Below, in pieces: positions 34,615-43,899 of a stretch of 64,000 bases of DNA; the stretch's first letter is position 1, and each line of letters begins with the position of its first letter. Both the position numbers and the translations under genes were made by a program. The stretch covers positions 1,116,001 to 1,180,000 of the forward strand of contig NZ_PNJG02000001.1 in NCBI RefSeq assembly GCF_003226895.2. The letters run 5' to 3'. This DNA is from Kocuria tytonis (GTDB lineage: Bacteria; Actinomycetota; Actinomycetes; Actinomycetales; Micrococcaceae). Under the pieces are notes generated by a model that worked only from the letters and a program-made list of their open reading frames with translations, was not told the origin of the DNA and did no database searches.

Positions 34615-36138
34615 ATGTCTGACACCACTGCCCACGAGCGCGGCCTGCGCGAGACCGGGTCGTTCACGACCACCCAGGAGGGCCTGCCGGTTGCCCCCAA
34701 CGCCGATGCGCACTCGCTGAGCGTGGGCGCGGACGGCCCCATCGTGCTGCACGACTCCTACCTCGTGGAGAAGCTGGCGGCCTTCGACCGCGAGCGCGTC
34801 CCCGAGCGCGTGGTCCACGCCAAGGGCGCCGGCGCCTTCGGCGAGCTCGAGATCACCGAGGACGTCTCCCGGTACACCAAGGCGGCCGTGTTCCAGCCCG
34901 GCACCAAGACCCCCATGCTGGCCCGCTTCTCCACCGTGGCCGGCGAGCAGGGCTCCCCGGACACCTGGCGCGACCCCCGCGGCTTCGCCCTGAAGTTCTA
35001 CACCACCGAGGGCAACCTGGACATCGTGGGCAACAACACCCCGATCTTCTTCGTCCGCGACGGCATCAAGTTCCCGGACTTCATCCACTCGCAGAAGCGT
35101 CTGCCCGGTTCCGGCATGCGTGACAACACCATGCAGTGGGACTTCTGGACCCAGTCGCCCGAGTCCGCCCACCAGGTGACCTACCTGATGGGCCCCCGCG
35201 GCATCCCCAAGTCCTACCGCCACATGAACGGCTACGGCTCCCACACCTACCAGTGGAGCAACGAGGCCGGCGAGCGCTTCTGGATCAAGTACCACTTCGT
35301 CTCCGACCAGGGCACCGAGGGTCTCACCGGCGCCGAGGCCGAGGAGATCGCGGGCAAGGACGCCGATGCGCACCGCCGCGACCTCTTCGACTCGATCGAG
35401 AAGGGCGAGTTCCCGTCCTGGACCATGTACGTGCAGGTCATGCCGTACGAGGACGCCAAGACCTACCGGTTCAACCCCTTCGACGTCACCAAGACGATCT
35501 CCAAGAAGGACTACCCCCGCATCAAGGTGGGCAAGTTCACGCTGAACCAGAACCCGCTGAACTACTTCGCGCAGATCGAGCAGGCGGCGTTCTCCCCCAG
35601 CAACACCGTTCCCGGTGTGGAGATCTCCCCGGACAAGATGCTCATGACCCGCGTGTTCTCCTACCCGGACACGCACCGTCACCGCATCGGCGCGAACTTC
35701 GCGGACCTGCCCGTGAACTTCCCGTACCGTTCCGAGCAGAACTCGTACTCGCACGACGGCCCCATGCGGTACACGTTCAAGCACCCGAACCAGCCGGTCT
35801 ACGCGCCCAACACCAAGGGCGGGCCCGTGGCCGGTGCGGGTCCGGCCGCGGCGGACGACATGCGCTGGGAGTCCGACGGTGAGTTGCTGCGCACCGCCGC
35901 GACCCTGCACTCCGAGGACGACGACTTCGGTCAGGCCGGGACCCTCTACCGCGAGGTCTTCAACGACGAGGAGAAGGCCGAGACCGTGGAGAACATCGCC
36001 GGGCACATCGGCGACGTCACGGACCCGACCATCAAGGAGGCCGCCTTCCAGTACTGGGAGAAGGTCGACGCCGATCTCGGTCGCCGCGTCCGCGAGGCCG
36101 AGGCCCGCAACGCCGGCACGGACGCCTACGGCATCTGA
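34615..36138 (+). CDS. katA: Haem catalase (monofunctional, KatA type), first copy
   Basis: A 507-residue clade-type small-subunit catalase. The distal His lies in [13 protein letters not shown], the distal Asn in VGNNTPIFF, and the proximal haem Tyr in [12 protein letters not shown]. It breaks down hydrogen peroxide. AGGAGG precedes the ATG at 34615. It follows the Fur gene by 44 bases and ends in a strong terminator. A second catalase is encoded at 60876-62402. Confidence 0.97.
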   Translation: MSDTTAHERGLRETGSFTTTQEGLPVAPNADAHSLSVGADGPIVLHDSYLVEKLAAFDRERVPERVVHAKGAGAFGELEITEDVSRYTKAAVFQPGTKTPMLARFSTVAGEQGSPDTWRDPRGFALKFYTTEGNLDIVGNNTPIFFVRDGIKFPDFIHSQKRLPGSGMRDNTMQWDFWTQSPESAHQVTYLMGPRGIPKSYRHMNGYGSHTYQWSNEAGERFWIKYHFVSDQGTEGLTGAEAEEIAGKDADAHRRDLFDSIEKGEFPSWTMYVQVMPYEDAKTYRFNPFDVTKTISKKDYPRIKVGKFTLNQNPLNYFAQIEQAAFSPSNTVPGVEISPDKMLMTRVFSYPDTHRHRIGANFADLPVNFPYRSEQNSYSHDGPMRYTFKHPNQPVYAPNTKGGPVAGAGPAAADDMRWESDGELLRTAATLHSEDDDFGQAGTLYREVFNDEEKAETVENIAGHIGDVTDPTIKEAAFQYWEKVDADLGRRVREAEARNAGTDAYGI

Positions 36139-36181
36139 GCCGCACCGGTGAGCGCGCGCCCCGCGCGCCGCTGACCACGTG

Positions 36182-36221
36182 AACAGGCCCCGCACCCGCT
36201 CCGGCGGGTACGGGGCCTGTT
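36182..36221. terminator. Bidirectional terminator after katA
   Basis: AACAGGCCCCG at 36182-36192 pairs with CGGGGCCTGTT at 36211-36221, and ACCCGC/GCGGGT pair inside. It lies between the converging katA and SseB-like genes. Confidence 0.8.
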
Positions 36222-36238
36222 CGTCGTCCTGGTGCGCT

Positions 36239-37729
36239 CTAGTGCCCGGCGTCTTCCGGGCGGTCGTCCCGGTCCGCCGCACTGCCCTGCCCGACGACGT
36301 CGTCCTGTCCCGCGCCGCCCGGCGCGGAGGCGGCACTCTGCTCGGAGGAGCCGTCCTGTGCGGGTGTGCCGCCCTGCCCAGCGGCGTCGCCCTCCTCGCG
36401 CCGGCCGATGAGCTCGAGCATCTCGCGCAGCTGCTCGGTGGGCAGCGTGGCCACCGGGGCCATGGCATTGAGGCAGATGGCCGCGGCCCCCGCGTCCAAC
36501 GCGAACTCGAGGATCTGCCGGGACGGTGCGGAGCGCACGGTCAGGGCGGGGTCCAGGGCGGCCACCTCGGCGGCGGAGGTGAAGACCAGCAGGGTGTCGG
36601 GCGCGGCACCCTCCTGCTCGGGCCTGACCATCACCGGGATGGTGTTCTCCCCCTCGTCCCGGGTCCCGAGCATCAGGTGGCCGTCCGGGTTGAACAGCGC
36701 ACCCAGCACGTTGGCCATGTTGTCGTCCAGCAGCGCCTGCTTCAGGGGTTCGTTGTGGGGTGAACGCGCCACCCACTCGATCTGCTCCCGCGGGATGCGC
36801 AGGGCGTGCTCGGACGCGGGATCCACCACGATCTCGTGGTACTGCGGGTCCTGCGCGACCATGGCCAGCACGGCGCTGGCGCGCTGGCGCAGCAGGATGG
36901 GCTCGGTGCGCTCGGTGTCCTGGCTGCTGCGCGAGAACATCTCCCGGGCCTCGTCCGCGGCGGTGTAGACCGCCAGGGCGCGCCGGCCGTCCGGCTGGGA
37001 GACCGTCTGCACCCGGATGTGGGACTCCGGGCCCACCGGCTGGCCGTCCGCCGCGGGGACGAGCTGCGAACCGGAGACGTCCAGCAGCACCGTGCCCGCC
37101 AGCGCCTCGCGCAGGGCCCCGGCCAGGGCGCGCTCGCCCGGCTCCCGCACGTACGCCTCGGCGGCGGCCCGCAGCCGGGGGTGGACGTCACCGTGGGACT
37201 CGTCCTCGGCGGGGTCCGCGTACGGCAGGGTGAGACCCGCGCTCTCGGCCAGCTCCACGGCCCACAGGGGCGTGCGCTCCTGCGTGCGCGGGAACTCGCT
37301 CAGCTGGGCCAGGACGTCCGCGCCGGTGTACGGGCCCTCCTGCGCGTAGGTGTGGGGCATGTCCTCGAAGTGGTAGGAGGCGCTCGTGTGCAGGGTCGGC
37401 TCGGGCCAGCCCTGCGCCACGAGCGTCACGGCCGCGGAGAACCAGCTCCCCCGCCCCGGGACGTGGCAGCTACGCTGCAGCTCGGAGATGAGCTCCAGCA
37501 CGGAGCTGTCCTCCTTGACGGGACCGGCCGCTCCGGGGATCACGGTGCCGCCGCGGTTCTCGACCACGCGCAGGTGCACCCTGCCGCCCTGGGGCTTGAA
37601 CTCCACGAGCATGGAGTCCCACCCCGGCTCGGTGCGCAGCACGGACATCACCCACTCGCCCACCCGGGAGACGAGCTCCCGTTCGCTGCGGGCGGGGGTG
37701 TCGGATGCGGACTGGGGTGCAGAGCTCAT
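36239..37729 (-). CDS. SseB-domain protein with YezG-like N-terminus
   Basis: A 496-residue soluble protein. Residues about 15-135 (VGEWVMSVLRTEPGWDSMLVEFKPQGGRVHLRVVENRGG) resemble the YezG/DUF600-like fold. Residues about 310-445 resemble SseB N-terminal domains (NVLGALFNPDGHLMLGTRDEG, PDTLLVFTSAAEVAAL, and AAAICLNAMAP). The middle includes another related segment. The C-terminal 50 residues are disordered and rich in Gly, Ala, Gln and Asp. SseB and YezG families are linked to secretion enhancers and immunity proteins, but no role can be assigned here. It is divergent from the DUF6882-like gene. Confidence 0.75.
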   Translation of the reverse strand: MSSAPQSASDTPARSERELVSRVGEWVMSVLRTEPGWDSMLVEFKPQGGRVHLRVVENRGGTVIPGAAGPVKEDSSVLELISELQRSCHVPGRGSWFSAAVTLVAQGWPEPTLHTSASYHFEDMPHTYAQEGPYTGADVLAQLSEFPRTQERTPLWAVELAESAGLTLPYADPAEDESHGDVHPRLRAAAEAYVREPGERALAGALREALAGTVLLDVSGSQLVPAADGQPVGPESHIRVQTVSQPDGRRALAVYTAADEAREMFSRSSQDTERTEPILLRQRASAVLAMVAQDPQYHEIVVDPASEHALRIPREQIEWVARSPHNEPLKQALLDDNMANVLGALFNPDGHLMLGTRDEGENTIPVMVRPEQEGAAPDTLLVFTSAAEVAALDPALTVRSAPSRQILEFALDAGAAAICLNAMAPVATLPTEQLREMLELIGRREEGDAAGQGGTPAQDGSSEQSAASAPGGAGQDDVVGQGSAADRDDRPEDAGH

Positions 37730-37841
37730 GGCGCGTCAGTGTCCCTTCGACCCGGTCGCACCGGGCCCGGTGGTGGTGGGGGTGCGCGGCTCCCCGGACG
37801 GCTCCGGGCCGCGCGCACGCCCAGCCTAACCAATGTGCGCC

Positions 37842-37970
37842 CCGTCACCCCGGGCACGACGCCGCACGGTCACCCCGGGCACGACGCCGCACGGTCACCC
37901 CGGTCGCGTCCGCCGCACCGTCGCCCCGGGCACGACGCCGCACCGTCGCCCCGGTCGCGTCCGCCGCACC
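37842..37970. repeat. About five tandem copies of a 25-26-bp unit
   Basis: Units follow the pattern CGGTCACCCCGGGCACGACG followed by CCGCA. Two variants alternate in the second half: GGGCACGACGCCGCA and GGTCGCGTCCGCCGCA. A degenerate sixth copy follows. Confidence 0.85.
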
Positions 37971-38058
37971 AACGGGCCCGGTCGTGTCAGCCGGACGACG
38001 CGCGGCCCCGAGCACGCCCCGGCCCCGGACGCGGGCCGTGGGGGCCTGCACCAGTTGT

Positions 38059-38064
38059 TAGCCT
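38059..38064 (+). promoter_or_regulatory. -10 element of the DUF6882-like gene (leaderless)
   Basis: TAGCCT ends six bases before the ATG, with no Shine-Dalgarno. Confidence 0.4.
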
Positions 38065-38070
38065 GGGATC

Positions 38071-39480
38071 ATGACGAAAACTCTGCAGGAGCTGATCGAC
38101 GCGTCGATCTTCATCTCCACCGAATACCAGGCGGTGCTGGCCGAGCTGTCCCAGGGTGCGGATTGGGACGTGGACTTCTCCGCGCCGTCGTTCACCCTGC
38201 GCACCGAGCCGCCGGTCACCCTGACCCCGTACCTGCTGGGCACGGAGTCCGCCGCGCGCGGTTCGTTCGTTTGGTCGTGGCAGGAGCTGGGCCACTTCGA
38301 CCCCCAGGTGGTCTCCGCCGCGGTGCAGACCAGGCAGACGGGTGAGCGCCACGGCGTCGCGGAGCTGACCACGGACGAGCTGCCCCTGCAGGAGGGACTG
38401 GCGCGCCGCCTGACCCTGGCCGCGAAGGCCGCCACGGGCCTGTACGCCCACTACCCCGCGCGCGCCGGTGGGAACATCACCGCGTGGCTGCTGCTGGACG
38501 GCCCGCAGTTCGAGCTGCCGCGGCTCACGGAGCAGCGCATGATGCAGGTCATCGGGGAGTCCCTCACCACGGACACCGCGGTGGACCACAACCTGGCGGT
38601 GGCCAGCTACGCCAAGCTGCGCGGCGCCCACGTGGAGTGGGACACGGACGCCACCTGCGTGGTCACGGTCCACGACGGCGCCCAGCGGTTCTGGTTCGAC
38701 GAGCACCAGATCACGGGTGTGGAGCCCGCCGAGCCCGCCGTGGGCGAGGACGAGCTGCGCGAGCTCGAGCGCCAGGCGCAGACCCACCGCGAGGCCCTGT
38801 TGGAGGACCGCCGGGCGGCCGGCGGACGGGCCGAGCAGCTGGGTGCGCAGCAGCGCGCCGAGGCCGCGGAGCGCAAGCGGCGCGAGCGTGAGGAGGCCGC
38901 CGCAGCGGCGTCGTCCGCCCCGGCCGCCGAGGAGCAGCCACTGCCCAGCGAGCTGTCCCCCGAGGAGATCGAGGCCCCGGAGCCCGCGCAGCCCGAGGGG
39001 GACGTGGCCGTCCCCGCGAGCCAGGTGCGGGACGCGGACCTGCCCTTCGACCAGGAGCCCACCCCCGGGCCCGCCGAACCGGGTCGGGTGGAGACCACCG
39101 TGCTGCCCGGCCCGCAGGACGGCGCCGCCACCGCCGGACCGCAGGCCTCCCCGCACCCGGACACCACGGCCATGTCCCGCATCCCGGACCCCGAGTTCGC
39201 CGCCACCCAGCCGGGCGCACCCGACGACGTGCCGGCGGAGACGACGCGGGACGCGGATCGCGCAGCACCGGCCCCCGCGGCCGAGGAGCACCCCGTCCGC
39301 GAGGAACGGGTGGCCCACGAGGAGGTGGTGGACCGCGAGACCGTGGCCGGCCCCGGTGCTGCGGACGACGACCTCTCCGCCCCCGCCGTGGTGGACGGCG
39401 AGGAGGTCGAGACGAACGAGCAGGCCGAGCGCAAGGGCAAGAAGAAGCGCGGCTTCCTGAGCCGCTTCTTCGACCTGTGA
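38071..39480 (+). CDS. DUF6882-like protein with long acidic disordered tail
   Basis: A 469-residue protein. Residues 1-215 form a compact domain (TLQELIDASIFISTEYQAVL, FVWSWQELGHFDPQV, and FELPRLTEQRMMQVIGESL) similar to the DUF6882 family of unknown function. From about 225 on it is low complexity: an Arg/Glu/Ala coiled stretch, then Pro/Ala/Glu-rich sequence, ending in a basic KGKKKRGFLSRFFDL. The last segment could be an amphipathic membrane or partner anchor. The layout, divergent from a YezG/SseB-like gene, is suggestive but unproven. Confidence 0.7.
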   Translation: MTKTLQELIDASIFISTEYQAVLAELSQGADWDVDFSAPSFTLRTEPPVTLTPYLLGTESAARGSFVWSWQELGHFDPQVVSAAVQTRQTGERHGVAELTTDELPLQEGLARRLTLAAKAATGLYAHYPARAGGNITAWLLLDGPQFELPRLTEQRMMQVIGESLTTDTAVDHNLAVASYAKLRGAHVEWDTDATCVVTVHDGAQRFWFDEHQITGVEPAEPAVGEDELRELERQAQTHREALLEDRRAAGGRAEQLGAQQRAEAAERKRREREEAAAAASSAPAAEEQPLPSELSPEEIEAPEPAQPEGDVAVPASQVRDADLPFDQEPTPGPAEPGRVETTVLPGPQDGAATAGPQASPHPDTTAMSRIPDPEFAATQPGAPDDVPAETTRDADRAAPAPAAEEHPVREERVAHEEVVDRETVAGPGAADDDLSAPAVVDGEEVETNEQAERKGKKKRGFLSRFFDL

Positions 39481-39517
39481 GCGCCGCCCCGCGTTCCTGA
39501 GGCGAACGCACCGGCGG

Positions 39518-39523
39518 TACGAT
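39518..39523 (+). promoter_or_regulatory. -10 element of rarD (leaderless)
   Basis: TACGAT ends six bases before the GTG at 39530. Confidence 0.4.
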
Positions 39524-39529
39524 GCTCCG

Positions 39530-40468
39530 GTGACTGACACCTTGAGCCCCGGCCCGGATCCCGACCACCAGAGTCGGGTCCGGGCCGGAGTCGGTTACGG
39601 CTTCGGCGCCTACGCCATCTGGGGGCTGCTGCCCCTGTACTTCGTGCTGCTGGCCCCGGCCGGTCCGTACGAGATCGTGGCCATGCGCATCCTCTTCTCG
39701 CTCGTGTTCTGCCTGCTGCTGCTCGCCGTGACCCGCGGGCTGCGGCAGTTCCTCCGGGTGTTCCGGGACGGGCAGGCCGTGCTCGCGCTGAGCGTGGCCG
39801 GTGTGCTGATCGCCGGGAACTGGCTGCTGTACACCGTGGCCGCCACCACCGGGCGCACCCTCGAGGCCTCCCTGGGGTACTTCATCAACCCGCTCGTGGC
39901 CATCCTGCTGGGCGTGCTCGTGCTGCACGAGAAGCTGCGTCCGCTGCAGTGGGCCGCCCTGGGAGTGGGGATCGTGGCGGTGCTGGTGATGTCCGTGTTC
40001 TACGGCGCCGTCCCCTGGCTGTCCCTGGGGCTCGCGTTCTCGTTCGGCTTCTACGGTCTCGTGAAGTCCCGCCTGGGCGCCCGCTACCCGGCCCTGGTCA
40101 CGCTGGCGGCCGAGACCACGATGATCACCCCGCTGGCCCTGGTGGCCGTGGCGCTCCTGGGTGCCCACGGCGGCATCACCCTGGTCTCCGAGGGTCCCGG
40201 GCACTTGCTGCTCATGCTCTCGGCGGGCGTCATCACCGCCGTGCCCCTGCTGCTGTTCGGTGCCGCCGCGTCCCGCCTGCCGCTGAGCACCGTGGGCATG
40301 ATCCAGTACGTGGCACCCATCGGCCAGTTCATCCTGGCCACCGCGCTGTTCCACGAGGCGATGCCGCCCGAGCGCTGGGCCGGTTTCGGGCTCGTGTGGT
40401 GCGCCGTGGTGCTGCTGGTGCTCGACGCCGTCCGCGCCCCTCGCGCGCCCCGGCTCCCCCGCCGCTGA
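39530..40468 (+). CDS. rarD: RarD-type EamA-family transporter
   Basis: A 312-residue ten-helix membrane protein of the DMT superfamily. It begins GVGYGFGAYAIWGLLPLYFVLL and includes PYEIVAMRILFSLVFC and TLEASLGYFINPLVAILLGVLVLHEKL, all typical of RarD. Relatives export small solutes or are linked to chloramphenicol sensitivity; the substrate is unknown. It starts at GTG 39530. Confidence 0.9.
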   Translation: MTDTLSPGPDPDHQSRVRAGVGYGFGAYAIWGLLPLYFVLLAPAGPYEIVAMRILFSLVFCLLLLAVTRGLRQFLRVFRDGQAVLALSVAGVLIAGNWLLYTVAATTGRTLEASLGYFINPLVAILLGVLVLHEKLRPLQWAALGVGIVAVLVMSVFYGAVPWLSLGLAFSFGFYGLVKSRLGARYPALVTLAAETTMITPLALVAVALLGAHGGITLVSEGPGHLLLMLSAGVITAVPLLLFGAAASRLPLSTVGMIQYVAPIGQFILATALFHEAMPPERWAGFGLVWCAVVLLVLDAVRAPRAPRLPRR

Positions 40469-40540
40469 CCCGGTCCTGGCACGGCCCTGGCACCGCCGCC
40501 CGGTTCCGGCCCCGCCGGACACCCGGCACGGCGTGGGCGG

Positions 40541-40681
40541 TGGGCTTCGGGCCGTAAGCTGCGGGCTGCCCCGGCTGGGGCTTGCGGGCTGTCGGCTGAA
40601 GGCTACGGGGCTTGTGGGCTTGCCGGCTGTGGGCTGTGGGCTGCCGGCTTACGCGCTTGCCGGCTGCCGGCTGCGGGCTGC
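40541..40681. repeat. Degenerate heptamer array
   Basis: About 18 imperfect 7- and 8-base units of the forms GGGCTGC, CGGCTGC, GGGCTTG, and CGGCTTA lie between rarD and the metS terminator. No reading frame of interest runs through it. Confidence 0.8.
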
Positions 40682-40692
40682 GTCCCACGGAA

Positions 40693-40727
40693 AAGGCCAC
40701 CCCCGACGAGATGCCGGGGGTGGCCTT
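40693..40727. terminator. Terminator of metPS (bidirectional)
   Basis: AAGGCCACCCCC at 40693-40704 pairs with GGGGGTGGCCTT at 40716-40727. On the minus strand a TTTT follows. It lies 20 bases past the metS stop. Confidence 0.75.
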
Positions 40728-40746
40728 CACCGTGTGGTGCCGGGGA

Positions 40747-40953
40747 TCAGACGCGGTCCCGTTCCGGTTCGGTGCCGGCGGTCGCCGCGGTGGACGCGGA
40801 ACCGTCCCGGTCCGCGGCGTGCTCGGCGTCCGACGGGGTGTCGAGCTCGTCCACCTCTTCCGGGGAGCGCTTGATGTTGACGAGAGCGAGCAGCAGCCCG
40901 CCCCACACCATGACCATGGCCACGACCATCATGATGACTGCGGTGGAGCTCAT
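40747..40953 (-). CDS. metS: MetS-like small subunit of a sodium-coupled importer
   Basis: A 68-residue protein with one membrane helix (STAVIMMVVAMVMVWGGLLLALVNIK) and an acidic tail. In Corynebacterium, MetS is the tiny subunit required by the MetP methionine/alanine transporter. Its ATG overlaps the transporter stop by four bases (ATGA), which supports coupled synthesis. Confidence 0.88.
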   Translation of the reverse strand: MSSTAVIMMVVAMVMVWGGLLLALVNIKRSPEEVDELDTPSDAEHAADRDGSASTAATAGTEPERDRV

Positions 40954-42734
40954 GAGAGTTCTCCTTCGGTGGGGCGGGACTGTGAACCGGTGGCTGGACG
41001 GGACTGAGCACGATCGGCGCCGTCGGGGACGTTCTCCCCCGCCGAGTGGGCCCACGGTGCGTCCTTGCGCACCACGGTGCCGCGGTCGATCGCCCGCAGG
41101 GAGAAGTCCTGGTCCAGCGCGGCGGTCCGACCGGCGGTGCCGGTGTAGTGGGTCAGGGGGTCGTGGCGGGCGATGGCCTTGCGGTCCAGGTACGCGTCCT
41201 GGATGGCCGGTGCCGGGCTGGTGAAGGCCTCCGCGGTGCGCCTGCTCCACGGCAGGCGGGACAGCAGGAACGCGATCACCACGAGCGCCGCGGCCATGCC
41301 CCAGCCGAACGTGTTGACGAACCACTGCGGCATGTCGTTGTAGCCCTCGGACGCGGTCTTGGTGACCTGGTCGATGAGGATGTAGCCCAGGATCAGCGGC
41401 GTGATGCCGCCCGCCATGATCATCCAGGTGCGGCCCAGCTTGAAGGACGAGACCGAGTTGATGTGGTCGCGCAGGGTGGGCAGCGCCGTGAAGCCGGCCG
41501 AGAGCAGCATGACCGAGATCAGGGCCGCGGTCACGATGCCGAAGTTGTTCACGAACGAGTCCACCACGTCCAGCAGGTTCAGACCCGTGGTGGTGGGGAA
41601 GAACAGCAGGGACAGGGCCGCCAGCGGGATGACCACCAGGGACACGGCCGCGGGGCGGGAGAGCCCCAGCTTGTCGCGGACGCCGGCCACGATGACCTCC
41701 ACGATGGAGATCAGCGACGTGAACCCCGCGAAGGCCAGGGCCCCGAAGAACAGCACGCCGATCAGGGTGCCGAACGGCGCCTGGGAGATGATGGCCGGGA
41801 ACGCGATGAACGCGAGGCCGATGCCGGAGGTGGCCACGTCCGCCACCTGGGTCCCGGAGGCGTTGGCCATGAAGCCCAGGGCGGCGAACACGCCGATGCC
41901 CGCGAGCAGCTCGAAGGACGAGTTGGCGAATCCCACCACCAGGGCGGAGCCGGAGAGGTCCGAGCGGGGCTTGAGGTAGGACGCGTAGGTGACCATGATG
42001 CCGAAGCCCACGGACAGGGAGAAGAAGATCTGCCCGTACGCGGCCACCCACACGGAGGAGTCCGCCAGGGCGCCCCAGGACGGGGTGAACAGCGCGTCCA
42101 GCCCCTTGGCGGCACCCGGCAGGGTCAGGGCCATGCCCACCATGATGAGGAACATGACCACGAGCAGCGGGATCAGCACCACGTTCATCTTGCCGATGCC
42201 GTTCTGCACGCCCAGCATGAGCACCACCAGCAGCACGAGCCAGGCGATGGCGGTGGCGATGAACACGGGCCAGATGAAGTCGAAGCCGATGGTCACCTGG
42301 TCGGAGACCCTCATGTAGTCCTTCATGAAGAAGGACGCTGGATCATCGCCCCAGACCTTGCCGAAGGAGAACACGGTGTACTGCATGGCCCAGCCGATGA
42401 TCAGCGCGTAGTAGATCGCGATCACCACGCAGATGCACAGCTGCCACCACCCGATGGTCTCCAGCTTGGGGTGCAGGCGGCGGAAGGACAGCGGCGCGGA
42501 CCCGCGGTACCGGTGACCGATGGCGTAGTCCAGCATGAGCAGCGGGATGCCGGCGGTGAGCAGTGCCACCAGGTAGGGGATCATGAAGGCGCCGCCGCCG
42601 TTGTCGAACGCGACGTACGGGAAGCGCCAGATGTTGCCGAGACCGACGGCGGAGCCGATCGCGGCGAAGATGAACATGGTGCGCCCGGAAAATGCTTCCT
42701 TGGCGGCGCCGCCACGTGGTTTCTCTGTGGACAT
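40950..42734 (-). CDS. metP: Sodium-dependent (NSS family) amino-acid transporter, MetP-like
   Basis: A 594-residue neurotransmitter:sodium symporter homologue with about twelve membrane helices. The first carries the sodium and substrate site IGSAVGLGNIWRFPYVAFDNGGGAF. Later helices include GFGIMVTYASYLKP. Partnership with a MetS-like subunit suggests methionine or alanine import. The C-terminal 90 residues are hydrophilic. A TAAACT -10 lies about 80 bases upstream. Confidence 0.92.
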   Translation of the reverse strand: MSTEKPRGGAAKEAFSGRTMFIFAAIGSAVGLGNIWRFPYVAFDNGGGAFMIPYLVALLTAGIPLLMLDYAIGHRYRGSAPLSFRRLHPKLETIGWWQLCICVVIAIYYALIIGWAMQYTVFSFGKVWGDDPASFFMKDYMRVSDQVTIGFDFIWPVFIATAIAWLVLLVVLMLGVQNGIGKMNVVLIPLLVVMFLIMVGMALTLPGAAKGLDALFTPSWGALADSSVWVAAYGQIFFSLSVGFGIMVTYASYLKPRSDLSGSALVVGFANSSFELLAGIGVFAALGFMANASGTQVADVATSGIGLAFIAFPAIISQAPFGTLIGVLFFGALAFAGFTSLISIVEVIVAGVRDKLGLSRPAAVSLVVIPLAALSLLFFPTTTGLNLLDVVDSFVNNFGIVTAALISVMLLSAGFTALPTLRDHINSVSSFKLGRTWMIMAGGITPLILGYILIDQVTKTASEGYNDMPQWFVNTFGWGMAAALVVIAFLLSRLPWSRRTAEAFTSPAPAIQDAYLDRKAIARHDPLTHYTGTAGRTAALDQDFSLRAIDRGTVVRKDAPWAHSAGENVPDGADRAQSRPATGSQSRPTEGELS

Positions 42735-42813
42735 GGGTGAACCTCACACGGGAAGAGTGCCCACAGGCGCGCCAGGACGGGCTACGGCGCGCAAGTGGCC
42801 GATGAATTCCTCA

Positions 42814-42819
42814 AGTTTA
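42814..42819 (-). promoter_or_regulatory. Candidate -10 of metPS
   Basis: TAAACT on the minus strand, next to a perfect CTGAG-AA-CTCAG inverted repeat (42820-42831) that overlaps the stop of the prenyl synthase gene. The repeat could be an operator. Confidence 0.4.
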
Positions 42820-42827
42820 CTGAGAAC

Positions 42828-43877
42828 TCAGCCGTGGCGGTGTACCACCGCGTGGGCGAATTCGATCAGTGCTGCCTTGGCCACGGAGTCCTGGAGTGGT
42901 GCCAGGGCCGCGATGGCCTCGTCCGCCCACCGGTTGGCGATCTGCCAGGCCTCGGCGGCTGCGGGGTGGTCCGAGACGGCGGCCACGGCGGTGGCCAGGG
43001 CGTCGTCGTCGGTGAGGTCTCCGTCGATCAGACGGAGGACGTGGTGTGCGGAGGCCGCGACGGCGGGGTCGGGGCCGGCGGCGTCACGGCGCAGCAGCAG
43101 CACGGGGAGGGTGTCCACGCCCTCGCGCAGGTCCGTGCCGCGGGTCTTGCCGGAGACGTCCGGGTGCCCGGTGAGGTCGATGATGTCGTCCGCGAGCTGG
43201 AACGCGAGGCCCACCTTCTCGCCGTAGACCACCATCAGCTCCACCACGGAGCGGGGAGCGCCTCCCAGCAGCGCGCCGTACTGTCCGCTCGCGGCGATGA
43301 GCGAGCCGGTCTTGCCGGAGAGGACGTCCACGTAGTGGGACACGGGGTCCTCGTGCTCGGCGGGTCCCGTGGTCTCCTTCAGCTGCCCGATCACGAGACG
43401 CTCGAACGTGGTGGCCTGGATCATCAGCGGTTCCTGGCCCAGCGCGGAGACCAGGGCGGAGGCGCGGGCGAAGATCATGTCACCGGTGAGGATGGCCACG
43501 GTGTTGCCCCACACGGTGTGCGCGGTCTGCACGCCGCGGCGCATGGGAGCGGAGTCCATCACGTCGTCGTGGTAGAGGGAGGCCAGGTGGGTCAGTTCCA
43601 CCACCACGGCGGCCTCGATGACGTCCTCGTTGACGCTGCCGGCCACCTCGGCGGCGAGCAGCGCGAGCAGCGGGCGCACGCGTTTGCCGCCGGCGGCCAG
43701 CAGGTGGCGGGCGGTGACGTCCGCGAGCCGGTCCGTGGCGTGCACGGCCTCCCCCAGCCGTTCCTCCACGCGTTCGAGCGAACGCAGCATGAGGGGACCC
43801 AGGCGGGGATCCTGGGCAATGAGCTCGAAGCCTGCGGGCAGACGCAGGGAGCCATCAAGGCGGCTGGGTTCAGTCAC
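42828..43877 (-). CDS. Long-chain polyprenyl diphosphate synthase (menaquinone side chain)
   Basis: A 349-residue trans-prenyl synthase with GGKRVRPLLALL, the first aspartate motif in LASLYHDDVMDSAPMRRG, and the second in LADDIIDLTG. The residues four and five places before the first DDxxD are Ser and Ala, small side chains that allow long products, so a hepta- to nonaprenyl tail is inferred. The GTG at 43877 is preferred over a TTG seven codons upstream. The next upstream gene, on the same strand, is a menaquinone reductase. Confidence 0.9.
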   Translation of the reverse strand: MTEPSRLDGSLRLPAGFELIAQDPRLGPLMLRSLERVEERLGEAVHATDRLADVTARHLLAAGGKRVRPLLALLAAEVAGSVNEDVIEAAVVVELTHLASLYHDDVMDSAPMRRGVQTAHTVWGNTVAILTGDMIFARASALVSALGQEPLMIQATTFERLVIGQLKETTGPAEHEDPVSHYVDVLSGKTGSLIAASGQYGALLGGAPRSVVELMVVYGEKVGLAFQLADDIIDLTGHPDVSGKTRGTDLREGVDTLPVLLLRRDAAGPDPAVAASAHHVLRLIDGDLTDDDALATAVAAVSDHPAAAEAWQIANRWADEAIAALAPLQDSVAKAALIEFAHAVVHRHG

Positions 43878-43899
43878 GGTCCACCACTCTATCGACAAA

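Larger units (their letters stand above)
37730..38070. other. 341-base divergent intergenic region
   Basis: Mostly the 25-26-bp tandem repeat described separately, plus the promoter of the downstream plus-strand gene. No gene seen. Confidence 0.5.

Noticed and set aside
37842-37970. CRISPR array
   Set aside because: Units are directly adjacent and degenerate with no unique spacers, and no cas genes are nearby.
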